In this document: positions 36,973 to 45,684 of the stretch, piece by piece
Layout: each line of letters starts with the position of its first letter
Position numbering within the stretch: position 1 is the first letter of the stretch
DNA from: Desulfocapsa sp050291935
GTDB taxonomy: Bacteria; Desulfobacterota; Desulfobulbia; Desulfobulbales; Desulfocapsaceae
DNA length: 64,000 nt
Direction of reading: 5' to 3'
NCBI GenBank assembly: GCA_050291935.1
Contig: JBNKKR010000005.1
Coordinates: 1 to 64,000 of the forward strand
Position numbers and translations under genes: made by a program
Notes under the pieces: generated by a model
Told to the model about the DNA's origin: nothing
Databases searched by the model: none
Seen by the model: the letters and a program-made list of their open reading frames with translations, nothing else

Positions 36973-38403
36973 ATGATTTTAACACGTTATCCTTCCTTGC
37001 CGGTGTTGTTGGTTGATGATGAAAATGCCTGGCTGAATACCTTCAGTCTTACTCTGCAGGCAGCCGGTATTAATAACATTGAGACCTGTAACGACTCTCG
37101 AAATGTTATGGGCTTGCTGGCAGAACAATCGTTTAGCGTGTTGGTCCTTGATTTAACCATGCCCCATATTGCCGGTGATGAGTTGTTGCCCCTGGTGATT
37201 AAAGATTATCCTGAGGTTCCGGTGATTATCATTACCGGACTTGACCAGGTGGAAACCGCTGTCTCCTGTATGAAACTGGGCGCATATGATTTTTTTACCA
37301 AGGTTTCTGAGGAATCAAGGTTGATTACAGGGGTGAAACGGGCCATAGATCTTGGAATGCTTCGCCGGGAGAACAGTTCTTTAAAAGAGCATTTTTTAAA
37401 AGATCAGCTCAATTATCCGGAAGCCTTTTCCCATATTGTGACGCATAACAAGACGATGCGTACAATATTTCAATATATTGAATCAATTGCCACCACCAGT
37501 GAACCGGTGTTAATCACGGGAGAAACGGGCTCTGGAAAAGAGCTTTTTGCGCGCGCTGTCCACGCTTTGTCGGGACGAAAGGGTGAGTTCGTAGGGATAA
37601 ATATTGCCGGTCTTGATGATAATATGCTGGCTGATTCCCTTTTTGGGCATAAAAAAGGTGCCTTTTCAGGTGCTGATCAGACCCGCAAAGGTCTGATAGC
37701 AACGGCCACGGACGGTAGCCTGTTCCTTGATGAAATTGGTGATTTGACTCCGTCATCACAAGTAAAACTGCTGCGTCTTATTCAAGAGCGGGAGTATTAC
37801 GCCCTGGGTTCTGATATTTCGAGGAGCACCAATGTGCGGATGATCTTTGCCACCCATAGGGATCTTGATTCATTACAGGAATCAGGGGAGTTTAGAAGGG
37901 ATCTCTTTTTTAGATTGCGAACCCACCATATACATATTCCTCCCCTTCGTGATCGTTTGGATGATCTTCCATTGCTTATTGACCATTTTTTAGAAGAGGC
38001 GGCACTTCGCCTTGGAAAAAACAAGCCTGCTTATCCCAACGAACTTCCTATTCTGCTTGGTACCTATAATTATCCAGGAAACGTGAGAGAGTTGCAATCC
38101 ATGGTCTTTGATGCCTTGTCTAAACATCAGAGCCGTACCTTAAGTATGGACGTTTTTAAGGAGTATATAGAGAATAGGTGCGGGAAATCCGAAATTGTCA
38201 CCGCCCTTGGAGAGGGAGAGACAGTTTTTAGCGTTCTCGATATTTTGCCAACCCTTAAAGAGTCTGGACGGTTACTGGTGCAAGAGGCTTTAAACAGAGC
38301 ACAAAATAACCAGGCAATTGCTGCCCAAATGCTCGGGATTACAAGACAGGCACTCAATTGGCGCTTAAAGCAGGAGACGGAGAAGGACGATGCAAAGAGT
38401 TGA
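36973..38403 (+). CDS. Sigma-54-dependent response regulator (NtrC family)
   Basis: A 476-residue activator. The receiver (1-125) has phospho-acceptor Asp60 (VLDLTMPHIAG). The AAA+ domain (~155-385) has Walker A GETGSGKE (183-190), Walker B SLFLDEIGDL and the R-finger region. A Fis-type helix-turn-helix ends the protein (ALNRAQNNQAIAAQMLGITRQALNWRLK). The sigma-54 contact loop reads GAFSGA (229-234) instead of the usual GAFTGA, a conservative Thr-to-Ser change in a sensitive position. It should open sigma-54 promoters when phosphorylated by the kinase upstream. Confidence 0.92.
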   Translation: MILTRYPSLPVLLVDDENAWLNTFSLTLQAAGINNIETCNDSRNVMGLLAEQSFSVLVLDLTMPHIAGDELLPLVIKDYPEVPVIIITGLDQVETAVSCMKLGAYDFFTKVSEESRLITGVKRAIDLGMLRRENSSLKEHFLKDQLNYPEAFSHIVTHNKTMRTIFQYIESIATTSEPVLITGETGSGKELFARAVHALSGRKGEFVGINIAGLDDNMLADSLFGHKKGAFSGADQTRKGLIATATDGSLFLDEIGDLTPSSQVKLLRLIQEREYYALGSDISRSTNVRMIFATHRDLDSLQESGEFRRDLFFRLRTHHIHIPPLRDRLDDLPLLIDHFLEEAALRLGKNKPAYPNELPILLGTYNYPGNVRELQSMVFDALSKHQSRTLSMDVFKEYIENRCGKSEIVTALGEGETVFSVLDILPTLKESGRLLVQEALNRAQNNQAIAAQMLGITRQALNWRLKQETEKDDAKS

Positions 38404-38650
38404 TATTGCCGCCTGTGGCTATACAGTTGATTTTGATCAGGCAAAAGATATTGCAAGGCTGATTGCTGAAAAGGAAAACGAGTTTGCCACCCTGGTATCT
38501 TGGTGTGATAGAGAAAAGGGGAAGCATTCCCCATGTTGTCTTAAATGTGAAATTAAAGGCGATCCTGGTTGGGAAGTGTATGGCAGAAATCATGAAGGGC
38601 GTTTACGGATATCTTTTGATGATGATCGTTTTGTGTTTATTTATTCATAA
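38390..38650 (+). CDS. Small hypothetical protein overlapping the sigma-54 regulator
   Basis: An 86-residue soluble protein I do not recognise with certainty. Its start overlaps the regulator stop by 14 nt; GGAGACGGAGAAGGA just upstream is a strong ribosome site. It is rich in charged residues, with a CC pair and a nearby Cys (SPCCLKCEIKG), followed by WEVYGRNHEGRLRISFDDDRFVFIYS. The compact composition and coupled start suggest a real conserved gene, perhaps a partner of the two-component system. Confidence 0.65.
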   Translation: MQRVDIAACGYTVDFDQAKDIARLIAEKENEFATLVSWCDREKGKHSPCCLKCEIKGDPGWEVYGRNHEGRLRISFDDDRFVFIYS

Positions 38651-38691
38651 AACTGGCCTGGGCAAGCTGTAATGATCTCTTTTGCGGGTTA

Positions 38692-38748
38692 AAGCTGAGT
38701 TGAGCAGCTTGCCTGCTCGTACGAAACTTATGCCCTGGCGGTATAAAA
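38692..38748 (-). repeat. Dispersed palindromic repeat, copy C (short form)
   Basis: On the minus strand it reads TTTATACCGCCAGGGCATAAG, then TTTCGTACGAGCAGGCAAGC and TGCTCAACTCAGCT. The 3' 40 bases are identical to copy A, but the ~27 base inner hairpin of A is absent. It lies between the small gene ending at 38650 and the HD-GYP remnant starting at 38900. No open reading frame is plausible in this gap. Confidence 0.8.
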
Positions 38749-38899
38749 AATACTACTGGAACTTTTGATCTATGGCTGTAGTTTTGAAGATGAGACAAAT
38801 GATTGACAGGCATAGTTAAGGGCAATGAAGTATAACATACTCGTTGAGAGTCTCCATATGAATGCTGAATTATGCATGGATGTCATTTGCCATCAAGCA

Positions 38900-39250
38900 T
38901 TACAGTGAATCAGCAAGGGATAATCTAAGTTCGTGGAATTGGTCAGTTAAGTTTGAGAAGGCATCAACAACAACTGGATCGAAATGTGTACCAGCTGAGT
39001 CGAATAGTATACTTTCAGCTTTTTCGCGCCCCATGGCATCCTTATACACTCTTGCACTGGTCAAGGCGTCATAGACATCGGCAAGGGCCATTATACGTGC
39101 AGCAATTGGGATATCCGATCCTTTGAGACCTAACGGATATCCTGTTCCGTCCCATTTCTCATGGTGATACATGGTCAATTCATACGCCAGACGAAGTTTG
39201 CGGGATGGCTTTCTTCTGAGAATATCACCTATCAAATCGGTCCAGGATAA
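38900..39250 (-). pseudogene. C-terminal remnant of an HD-GYP phosphodiesterase
   Basis: The frame is open from 39250 (stop TAA at 39251-39253) and encodes only the second half of an HD-GYP domain: LRLAYELTMYHHEKWDGTGYP, the signature loop, then IPIAARIMALADVYDALTS and THFDPVVVDAF. The first half, with the HD metal-binding residues, is missing and nothing upstream resembles it. The only start is a TTG at 39235. It looks like a deletion remnant rather than a working cyclic-di-GMP hydrolase. Copy C of the dispersed repeat lies 150 bp beyond its 3' end. Confidence 0.8.
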
Positions 39251-39536
39251 TTAATTAAAATTTAATGAAATAGTTTGCAATAACTGCTAAATAATAAGCA
39301 CATAGCTCATTTTTCAGCGTAAAAAAACAACAATATAAAATACATCATTCATGGACAGGATATTAGCTTGGGCAAAAGGTTCTATTTTCCGTGTTTAATT
39401 CGGAGTTTTATCCACCATTATCATAAACAAGGATTGCTACTTACCTTTGCAATGGATGGGAGCGGTAGCTAAAAGGCTATTTTAGGCGAAGACCCGATAC
39501 AGCCTCACCTTGAATTACCAACAAACATTATTTTTT

Positions 39537-40784
39537 ATGACAAACTCCAGTACCATAAAAATTGTAAATTGTATTTCTTCCCAGGAAATTAAAAAATCCC
39601 TGTATGAGGTGCTGTCAACCTGGCAAAAAAAGATACCGTCCGATAAAGGTGCCAGGATACTTCTAAAACCCAATCTAAATAGCAATATGAACGCTCTTAC
39701 CGGGAATACTACTGACCTGAGGGTAATTGCGGCGGTCATTTCTTTTTTGAAAGAGCATGGGTATGAGAATATTACAATTGGTGAGGGGACAAATAGTGGT
39801 TTTTATCGCAATAATATAAGCGTGATTGCACGATTGGGTGTAGACCGTCTGGCGAATTACTTTGGTGTTAACTGTATTGATCTGAATATGTCGGAGTCAG
39901 TTGATATTGATTTTGAAGATGGCATTAAAGCGGGTGTGGCAAGGGAAGTGATGGAAGCTGAATTTCTGATCAACCTTCCTAAACTGAAAACGCACTTCGA
40001 AGCTGGAATGAGTGCCTGTCTTAAAAATTTGATCGGTTGCCTGGTCGGACAAGAAAACAAGAAAAAAACCCATAAATCTCTGGCTGCAAACATACTTCAT
40101 CTTCAGGAGCAAATCCGCCCCCAAATTCATATTGTGGATGCTCTCTTTGCCATGGAAGGACTGGGCCCGACAAAGGGAACGCCTGTGAAAACGGATATGC
40201 TGATTGTTGGTGATGATCCATATGTTATAGACTTATTTGCTGCCCGATACGCCAGTTTCGATTATACGAAAGTTGTCTCCCTGGCTGAGGCAGAACGTAT
40301 AGGGCTCATTACCTCTAAACATCACGCCATTGCCAATAAAATTGACGTTAAGCCGTACAAGACTTCTTTTGCGCCACCTGTGGCCGGGCATATTGCAACT
40401 TTTATCCACAACCCCAAAAGACAGAAATACTTTTTGGCAATTAGAAACACTTCACTTTTCAACTTTTTATGTAATACAAAGTTAGCCGGAAAGTTGCTTT
40501 GTTGGACAGGCTTGAGACAAGATGTGTTCATCGATGAAGAAATGGATTTTCAAGGTTTGCAGCATGTAGAGGAGAAATGTAACGATTGCGGCAAATGCAG
40601 TCATTACTGTCCACTGGAATTGCAATTACCAGATGTGTTGAAAACTAAAGAAATGGATAAATGCATTTCTTGTCTGTATTGCTTTTGTGTTTGTCCCCAG
40701 GACGCCATTGAATTTAATGGCACTTTGGGATTTATGGATGAGCAAATGCGTCAGTATGACGAAATAATAAGAAGAATAGCATAG
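39537..40784 (+). CDS. DUF362 protein with C-terminal double [4Fe-4S] ferredoxin domain
   Basis: About 415 residues from ATG 39537; an upstream TTG at 39510 is in frame. The DUF362 part (~20-300) contains ILLKPNLN, GEGTNSGF, LINLPKLKTHFEAGMSACLKNLIG and DALFAMEGLGPTKGTP. The C-terminus has two CxxCxxCxxxC ferredoxin motifs (CNDCGKCSHYC and CISCLYCFCVC). Many anaerobes carry such proteins, and their chemistry is not established. The gene converges on the minus arm of the glycan locus, 8 nt from its last gene, so its membership of the locus is plausible but unproven. The ~285 bp before it hold a short hairpin-forming leader and nothing else I can name. Confidence 0.82.
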   Translation: MTNSSTIKIVNCISSQEIKKSLYEVLSTWQKKIPSDKGARILLKPNLNSNMNALTGNTTDLRVIAAVISFLKEHGYENITIGEGTNSGFYRNNISVIARLGVDRLANYFGVNCIDLNMSESVDIDFEDGIKAGVAREVMEAEFLINLPKLKTHFEAGMSACLKNLIGCLVGQENKKKTHKSLAANILHLQEQIRPQIHIVDALFAMEGLGPTKGTPVKTDMLIVGDDPYVIDLFAARYASFDYTKVVSLAEAERIGLITSKHHAIANKIDVKPYKTSFAPPVAGHIATFIHNPKRQKYFLAIRNTSLFNFLCNTKLAGKLLCWTGLRQDVFIDEEMDFQGLQHVEEKCNDCGKCSHYCPLELQLPDVLKTKEMDKCISCLYCFCVCPQDAIEFNGTLGFMDEQMRQYDEIIRRIA

Positions 40785-40792
40785 GCTTTATG

Positions 40793-41962
40793 TTACGCTA
40801 GCTTAACCAAAATTTTTGCATCTGTTCGTTGTACGGATTTCTGCAGAGCCTCCATAACATCTCTAAAATCGTAGACTGACGTTATCATATCGGCCACATG
40901 CAGTTTGTTATTTGCAAGGAGTTTGATCAGATTATTATATATGCCATAGCCTGAGTGCCCGCGGGAGCCCACAATTGAATTTGCTCCCGACACCATTAAA
41001 TTGAGGAGAATAGGAGTATGGGTGGCAGCTCGGCCCAAGTAGACTATGGTTCCGTTAACACCCAGTGAGGTTTCCATTTCTGGAATAGTTGCGTTGGCGG
41101 CACCGGCTGCTTCAACCTGGACTTCTGCTCCTTTGCCGTGTGTTTTTTTCATTACAATATCACGTGGACGAACGCCATTAGCTGTTAGTGTGTTAATATT
41201 GTAAATAAAATCGGCACCCATTGATTTGGCGATTGCTAATCTTTCGGGGATTGGATCAAATGCTATGATCTTTCCAGCCCCAGCAATGCGTGCTAAAGCG
41301 ACAGCTCCCAGACCAATGGGGCCGGCGCCATATACAACGACTGTGGAACCCGGCATAAAGCCGCCTGCACTAACGAACATGCCGTTGTAAGCGCAACCAA
41401 GGGGTTCTATAAGAGCTCCAATATCAAAGATTTTGTCTTCTGAATATGTTTCAGCGAGATCGTTTATTTTCCAACATTGCAACGCATTTACCCGGACGTA
41501 GTCAGCCAGGGCACCGTCAACGGTAATGCCAGCTAATTCAACATGGGCACATTGATTGACCGCTCCACTGCGGCATGGAGTGCATTTGCCACACCAAACA
41601 ATACTTTCAGCAGCAACAAAATCTCCAACTGTAAAAGTGGTGACATTGCGCCCCACCTGTTCAACTATCCCACTGTATTCATGGCCAATGATACAAGGGA
41701 GTTTTACTGGTCCTGAAAAAATAATATAGCCATCATCATCGGTCTCATAGAGGTGACTATCTGAACCACAAATACCGCAGCGTTTAACCCTAACCAGCAG
41801 ATCGTCATCACCAATTTCCGGAATAGCAATATCTTTTACAGAAAATTTCGGATGTCGCCATACCTGGCTGCCACATTGGGCTCTTTTTTCTTTTCTTTCA
41901 AGTGGGCTAAGTTCATAATCAGCTTTCGGGTCCCATTCTGCTGTGACGGTAAATGCTTTCAT
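40793..41962 (-). CDS. Zinc-dependent alcohol dehydrogenase, scyllo-inosose 3-dehydrogenase-like
   Basis: A 389-residue MDR-family NAD(P)-dependent oxidoreductase. The catalytic zinc site is CGICGSD...GHEYSG, the structural zinc cysteines are CGKCTPCRSGAVNQC, and the Rossmann motif is GAGPIGLGAV. The long N-terminal lead (SQVWRHPKFSVKDIAIPEI) and SDSHLYETDDDGYI resemble scyllo-inosose 3-dehydrogenases such as Thermotoga TM0412. It could oxidise or reduce a cyclitol or sugar for the glycan. It is the last gene of the minus arm, 62 nt after the AMP-ligase gene. Confidence 0.82.
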   Translation of the reverse strand: MKAFTVTAEWDPKADYELSPLERKEKRAQCGSQVWRHPKFSVKDIAIPEIGDDDLLVRVKRCGICGSDSHLYETDDDGYIIFSGPVKLPCIIGHEYSGIVEQVGRNVTTFTVGDFVAAESIVWCGKCTPCRSGAVNQCAHVELAGITVDGALADYVRVNALQCWKINDLAETYSEDKIFDIGALIEPLGCAYNGMFVSAGGFMPGSTVVVYGAGPIGLGAVALARIAGAGKIIAFDPIPERLAIAKSMGADFIYNINTLTANGVRPRDIVMKKTHGKGAEVQVEAAGAANATIPEMETSLGVNGTIVYLGRAATHTPILLNLMVSGANSIVGSRGHSGYGIYNNLIKLLANNKLHVADMITSVYDFRDVMEALQKSVQRTDAKILVKLA

Positions 41963-42024
41963 AGGCTTATGCTAAATGTGTTATGGTGTTTTAATAATTC
42001 CATAGTGTTTTTCCATGGAGCTTC

Positions 42025-43518
42025 TCAAATAAGAGCTTTTTTGTTAATTTTTCCACTTCCTACTTTGGGGAGACTATCCATTATCTCTATGTTCTTGGGA
42101 ATCATATAAGATGGGATTTTTCCCTTACAAAAAGAGAGGATGTCATCACCGTTGAATTCGTTTTTATCTTCAATTACCACATATGCTTTTGGGATGTATC
42201 CTTTTCGTTGATCTTTGATACCAATTACGGCAACCTCGGAGATTCTTGGGTGCTGTATAAGGAGTAGCTCCACTTGTAGAGGGTAAACTTTAAGCCCAGC
42301 GATTTTTATCATACCACTTTTACGTTCCACAAAATAGTAATACCCATCTTCGTCTTTTCTGGCTATGTCTCCACTTGCGTACCAGTTGTCCTTATCCAGC
42401 AACGGAGGATGGTTTTTATAACCGGCAATCACTCCAGGGCCCTTGAAATAGAGTTCACCGACTTCCCCCGAGGCAGCTTCTTGATTGTTCTCGTCAATAA
42501 GTTTGATTTGACAATATGGACAGGCTTTACCCATGGATCCATCTGTTCTATAGTCTGTTAAATTATTTGCCAGAGCGATTCCAGTGGTTTCTGTGCTGCC
42601 CCAAACTGACAGGATGGGAATATTAAACTGTTTGAAAAAGTGATCATTGACCTCATTCCTGGTAAACATGCCACCGCTTTCTGCAATGCGAAGGCTGGGG
42701 ACAGACATGTGGCCGCAACGATTTGCCATCATTTCATACATGGGTGCAAGTCCCATCATGCAAGTTACGGAATAAAGGTTGATGGTTTGGATAATAGTTT
42801 TTGGGTTTATCTTTTCCAGTAGAACTAAACTTGCACCTGTATACAAAGCACGGGCAAAAAGCTCATGGGGATGTGAGAAAGACGCAAACATGCAAAGGTG
42901 GGTGTCTTTCTCGTCCATTTTCAACATTTCCACGGAAGATCTTGTGTTCCAATAGATATTTGCGTGAGTGGCCAGCGCTCCTTTTGGGTTGCCACTGGTA
43001 CCAGTTGTAAAATTTAGATAGGCAACATCCTCTGGATGCGTTCTGTCTTTTTCAGTGTATGGGGGAGATGCAACAACGCTTTCCCAAGCTACCCACTCTT
43101 TTGAATCTTTCTTCCTATTTATATCGATGCGCAACAAATTGTTTTTCTTGCTCAGTACGGAATTGAGTTCGGGGGGAAGTAAGCATGTACTGGTAATAAG
43201 AGCCTTTGGGTTGATATCATTTACAAATTGTATCACATCATCAGTGCAAAGCAGATAGTTAACAGGGGCGGGAAGGGCTCCTATTCTGGTACTTGCAAGA
43301 AAAGTAATGATAAGTTCAGGTGTTCGCGGGAGAAGCAGACATACGGAATCCCCTTTTTTGATGCCATTGTTTTGTAGCGTTGAGGCAAGTCGGTTGACGA
43401 GAACAGATATTTCGCTGTAACTGTATTTGTTGTCCTGATGGATAATAAAAATTTTATCCGGTTCGCTCTCTGCCTGTAATTCTAGTGCCTTGTTTAATGT
43501 GATTTCGGTACTGTTCAT
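42025..43518 (-). CDS. AMP-binding (acyl-CoA synthetase-like) ligase
   Basis: A 497-residue ANL-superfamily enzyme that activates a carboxylic acid with ATP. The P-loop-like A3 motif is NFTTGTSGNPKGA, then SVWGSTETTG (A5), WYASGDIARKDEDGYYYF (A7) and the C-terminal lysine in KVGSGKINKKAL (A10). It resembles benzoate/aryl-acid CoA ligases and 4-chlorobenzoate ligases in overall layout. No carrier protein is visible nearby, so a CoA thioester is the simplest product. It might supply the acyl or aryl group used by the acyltransferases of the plus arm. Confidence 0.85.
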   Translation of the reverse strand: MNSTEITLNKALELQAESEPDKIFIIHQDNKYSYSEISVLVNRLASTLQNNGIKKGDSVCLLLPRTPELIITFLASTRIGALPAPVNYLLCTDDVIQFVNDINPKALITSTCLLPPELNSVLSKKNNLLRIDINRKKDSKEWVAWESVVASPPYTEKDRTHPEDVAYLNFTTGTSGNPKGALATHANIYWNTRSSVEMLKMDEKDTHLCMFASFSHPHELFARALYTGASLVLLEKINPKTIIQTINLYSVTCMMGLAPMYEMMANRCGHMSVPSLRIAESGGMFTRNEVNDHFFKQFNIPILSVWGSTETTGIALANNLTDYRTDGSMGKACPYCQIKLIDENNQEAASGEVGELYFKGPGVIAGYKNHPPLLDKDNWYASGDIARKDEDGYYYFVERKSGMIKIAGLKVYPLQVELLLIQHPRISEVAVIGIKDQRKGYIPKAYVVIEDKNEFNGDDILSFCKGKIPSYMIPKNIEIMDSLPKVGSGKINKKALI

Positions 43519-43549
43519 GTTGTAAGAAGAACTGTTTATTTGAAAAAGG

Positions 43550-44968
43550 TTAATGTGTTCGCATTGCCATTATGCCAAAAATCAGTGTTCGGATGAGAAT
43601 GATAGTATCGAGAAGAAGTGATCTGTTTTCGATATAAAAAATATCGTATGAGATATTTTCATGGATCTCACGGGTTCGGTCTCCACTGATTTGCCAGATA
43701 CCGGTAATACCAGGTTTGACTCGCAACCGCTGACGACAGAGATCATTATATTCATTTTCAACAATAAACGGCATTTCCGGTCTTGGGCCTACCAGGCTCA
43801 TTTCACCTTTTAAAACATTGATGAGCTGAGGAAGTTCATCAAGACTGGTCTTTCTCAAAAAATGTCCTGATTTGGTAATTCGCGGGTCGTTGGATGTCTT
43901 TGGTGAATTTGCATATTGAGGGCTGTCTGCATGCATGGTGCGAAATTTATATATCGGAAAATGCACACCATCTTTACCAACTCTTTTCTGTTTGAAAATC
44001 ACAGGTCCTTTGGAATCAGAACGAATCAGCATTGCAATCACAAGAAATATGGGACTGGAAAGGAGCAATAAAATGGAAACAATGGTTAAATCAAAAATTC
44101 TTTTACTTATCTGTTCTGCATGGCTTACAGGAAACGGACGCAACGATATTAGCGGAATACCATTTATATCATTTGTTTGAAGTTGATTTGTACAATAGCC
44201 TCTTACGATGAAAGGGACAAAATTGAGTTTTATGTCCAGTGAGTTGCAAAGGCTTGCCAGTTTTTGGATGTCATATTGTCCCATATCATGTAGCGGATTG
44301 CTAATAAATATCTCGTTAACTTGCTCTGTTTCAATAATTTCGGGTAATTTTGAGATATCGTTAAAAAAACGTAAAGTGTGATTGTTGCTTTCAGCAAACC
44401 ACTTAGAAGTTTGTTCAAGTCGTGTCTGATCAAGATCAAGAAAACCAACCGCAAAATATCCAAATTTTGGTGCTTGTGAAATGTTTTGATAGAGAAGACG
44501 TCCACTCTCCCCTGCACCTAGAATGAGAACGCGTCGAACGTTAAAGCGGCGTATATACAAAGCCTGTTGCAGTTTGAAAAAAAGCATACGTTCTGTAAGG
44601 ACAAAAATCAAAATCATTGCCACAATACATCCTAGCAATGTCCTGGGGATATAAATTTTCTGGAAATAGGAATAAAACATCAGGCCCAGGCAGAGGAGAA
44701 AGGTTGCTCTTACAATTTTTCTTATTTCGATCAAGTTCATCAGGCTTACTTGTTGTCGATAGAGCCCCATACGCTCAAAAATGAGAACACCAACAATGGC
44801 TGTGGTCAGTGCGAGTATGGTGAAAGGAGGGCTATGGATGAGATGATGGTGTTTGGAACCATAGATAGAGACCCCAAGCAAAAATGCCGAAAGTATTGCC
44901 AGTAAGTCAGACATAACTTCGACACTTACTAAAAACCTGCGATAATAGCGTGCTATAAATGATATCAT
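43550..44968 (-). CDS. Polyprenyl-phosphate sugar phosphotransferase (WbaP/EpsE class)
   Basis: A 472-residue membrane enzyme. Four or five N-terminal TM segments (about 10-130) lead to a CoA-binding-like Rossmann domain (RRVLILGAGESGRLLYQN) and a C-terminal bacterial sugar transferase domain (~285-470). Conserved blocks include GPVIFKQKRVGKDG, YKFRTMHAD, DELPQLINVLKGEMSLVGPRP and LRVKPGITGIWQISG. It transfers a sugar-1-phosphate from a nucleotide sugar to undecaprenyl phosphate, the first committed step of glycan assembly. It lies 49 nt after the sulfotransferase gene. Confidence 0.93.
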   Translation of the reverse strand: MISFIARYYRRFLVSVEVMSDLLAILSAFLLGVSIYGSKHHHLIHSPPFTILALTTAIVGVLIFERMGLYRQQVSLMNLIEIRKIVRATFLLCLGLMFYSYFQKIYIPRTLLGCIVAMILIFVLTERMLFFKLQQALYIRRFNVRRVLILGAGESGRLLYQNISQAPKFGYFAVGFLDLDQTRLEQTSKWFAESNNHTLRFFNDISKLPEIIETEQVNEIFISNPLHDMGQYDIQKLASLCNSLDIKLNFVPFIVRGYCTNQLQTNDINGIPLISLRPFPVSHAEQISKRIFDLTIVSILLLLSSPIFLVIAMLIRSDSKGPVIFKQKRVGKDGVHFPIYKFRTMHADSPQYANSPKTSNDPRITKSGHFLRKTSLDELPQLINVLKGEMSLVGPRPEMPFIVENEYNDLCRQRLRVKPGITGIWQISGDRTREIHENISYDIFYIENRSLLLDTIILIRTLIFGIMAMRTH

Positions 44969-45017
44969 GGCAGTATCAATTGGGCCCTTTTGGCTGATTT
45001 AATGTATCTTTTCTAAG

Positions 45018-45623
45018 CTATTTTTTACTTCGGTATAAAGAAGGGTCTATGACCTTTGACATTGCATTTGTGTCTAATTTTCCACCTAAAAATTTATTAA
45101 TTGATAACAGGATTGACTTGTCGCCATCCAATAAGCGATTGTAATTTACCTGCAGGCAGGAAATATGGTGTTTGTGTTCATTTAACCAGTTTTGGGTTTC
45201 CTGGAGATGTTTTTTAAAGAGTGTAGCAAGTTTCTCATCATCTATTTTGTCTGGATCTTCTTGACGACGTACTAACATTTTTTTTTGTGATAGCAGTACT
45301 TCAGTGATATTTCTTTCCATGAAGATGATTTTAAAAGAATGCGAGTCAGGAAGGTGGGGGAGAAGGGCGGAAATAATTTTAACGACCTTGCCATTTGCAT
45401 CACCTAGCCACTCTGTGTCCCCCTTGGGAAGTTGTTTGACTCGTTCAAATTCGTAGTACCCCTTTGGATTGTCTTCATCTGCGGTTCGTACGTTGTCAAT
45501 AAGAGGAGGAATACCCCCAACCTCTAACATTTTCATCATCAGGGAAGTACCGGATCGAGGTAACCCGGAAACAACGGTAATAGCAGTTGTTTTTTTTCTA
45601 AACAGGTTTAGTAATCGATTCAT
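45018..45623 (-). CDS. Sulfotransferase-family protein
   Basis: About 201 residues from ATG 45623, which has GAGG and GGAG just upstream; the frame is open further but would run into the oxidoreductase gene. TAITVVSGLPRSGTSLMMKML is the PAPS 5'-phosphosulfate loop near residue 20, and FKIIFMERNITEVLLSQKKM resembles the 3'-phosphate strand. It is shorter than the usual 250-300 residues. It would transfer sulfate from PAPS to the glycan or lipid. No PAPS-synthesis genes are in the window. Confidence 0.82.
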   Translation of the reverse strand: MNRLLNLFRKKTTAITVVSGLPRSGTSLMMKMLEVGGIPPLIDNVRTADEDNPKGYYEFERVKQLPKGDTEWLGDANGKVVKIISALLPHLPDSHSFKIIFMERNITEVLLSQKKMLVRRQEDPDKIDDEKLATLFKKHLQETQNWLNEHKHHISCLQVNYNRLLDGDKSILLSINKFLGGKLDTNAMSKVIDPSLYRSKK

Positions 45624-45684
45624 CTCCAATACCTCACTTACGAGCGAATAGTTGTAAAAGACATAGTTTTGGACAAAGCGTACT

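Noticed and set aside
39253..39536. c-di-GMP or other riboswitch before the DUF362 gene
   Set aside because: A small TAAAA/TTTTA hairpin and a CCCGATAC segment are present, but no known aptamer consensus fits.
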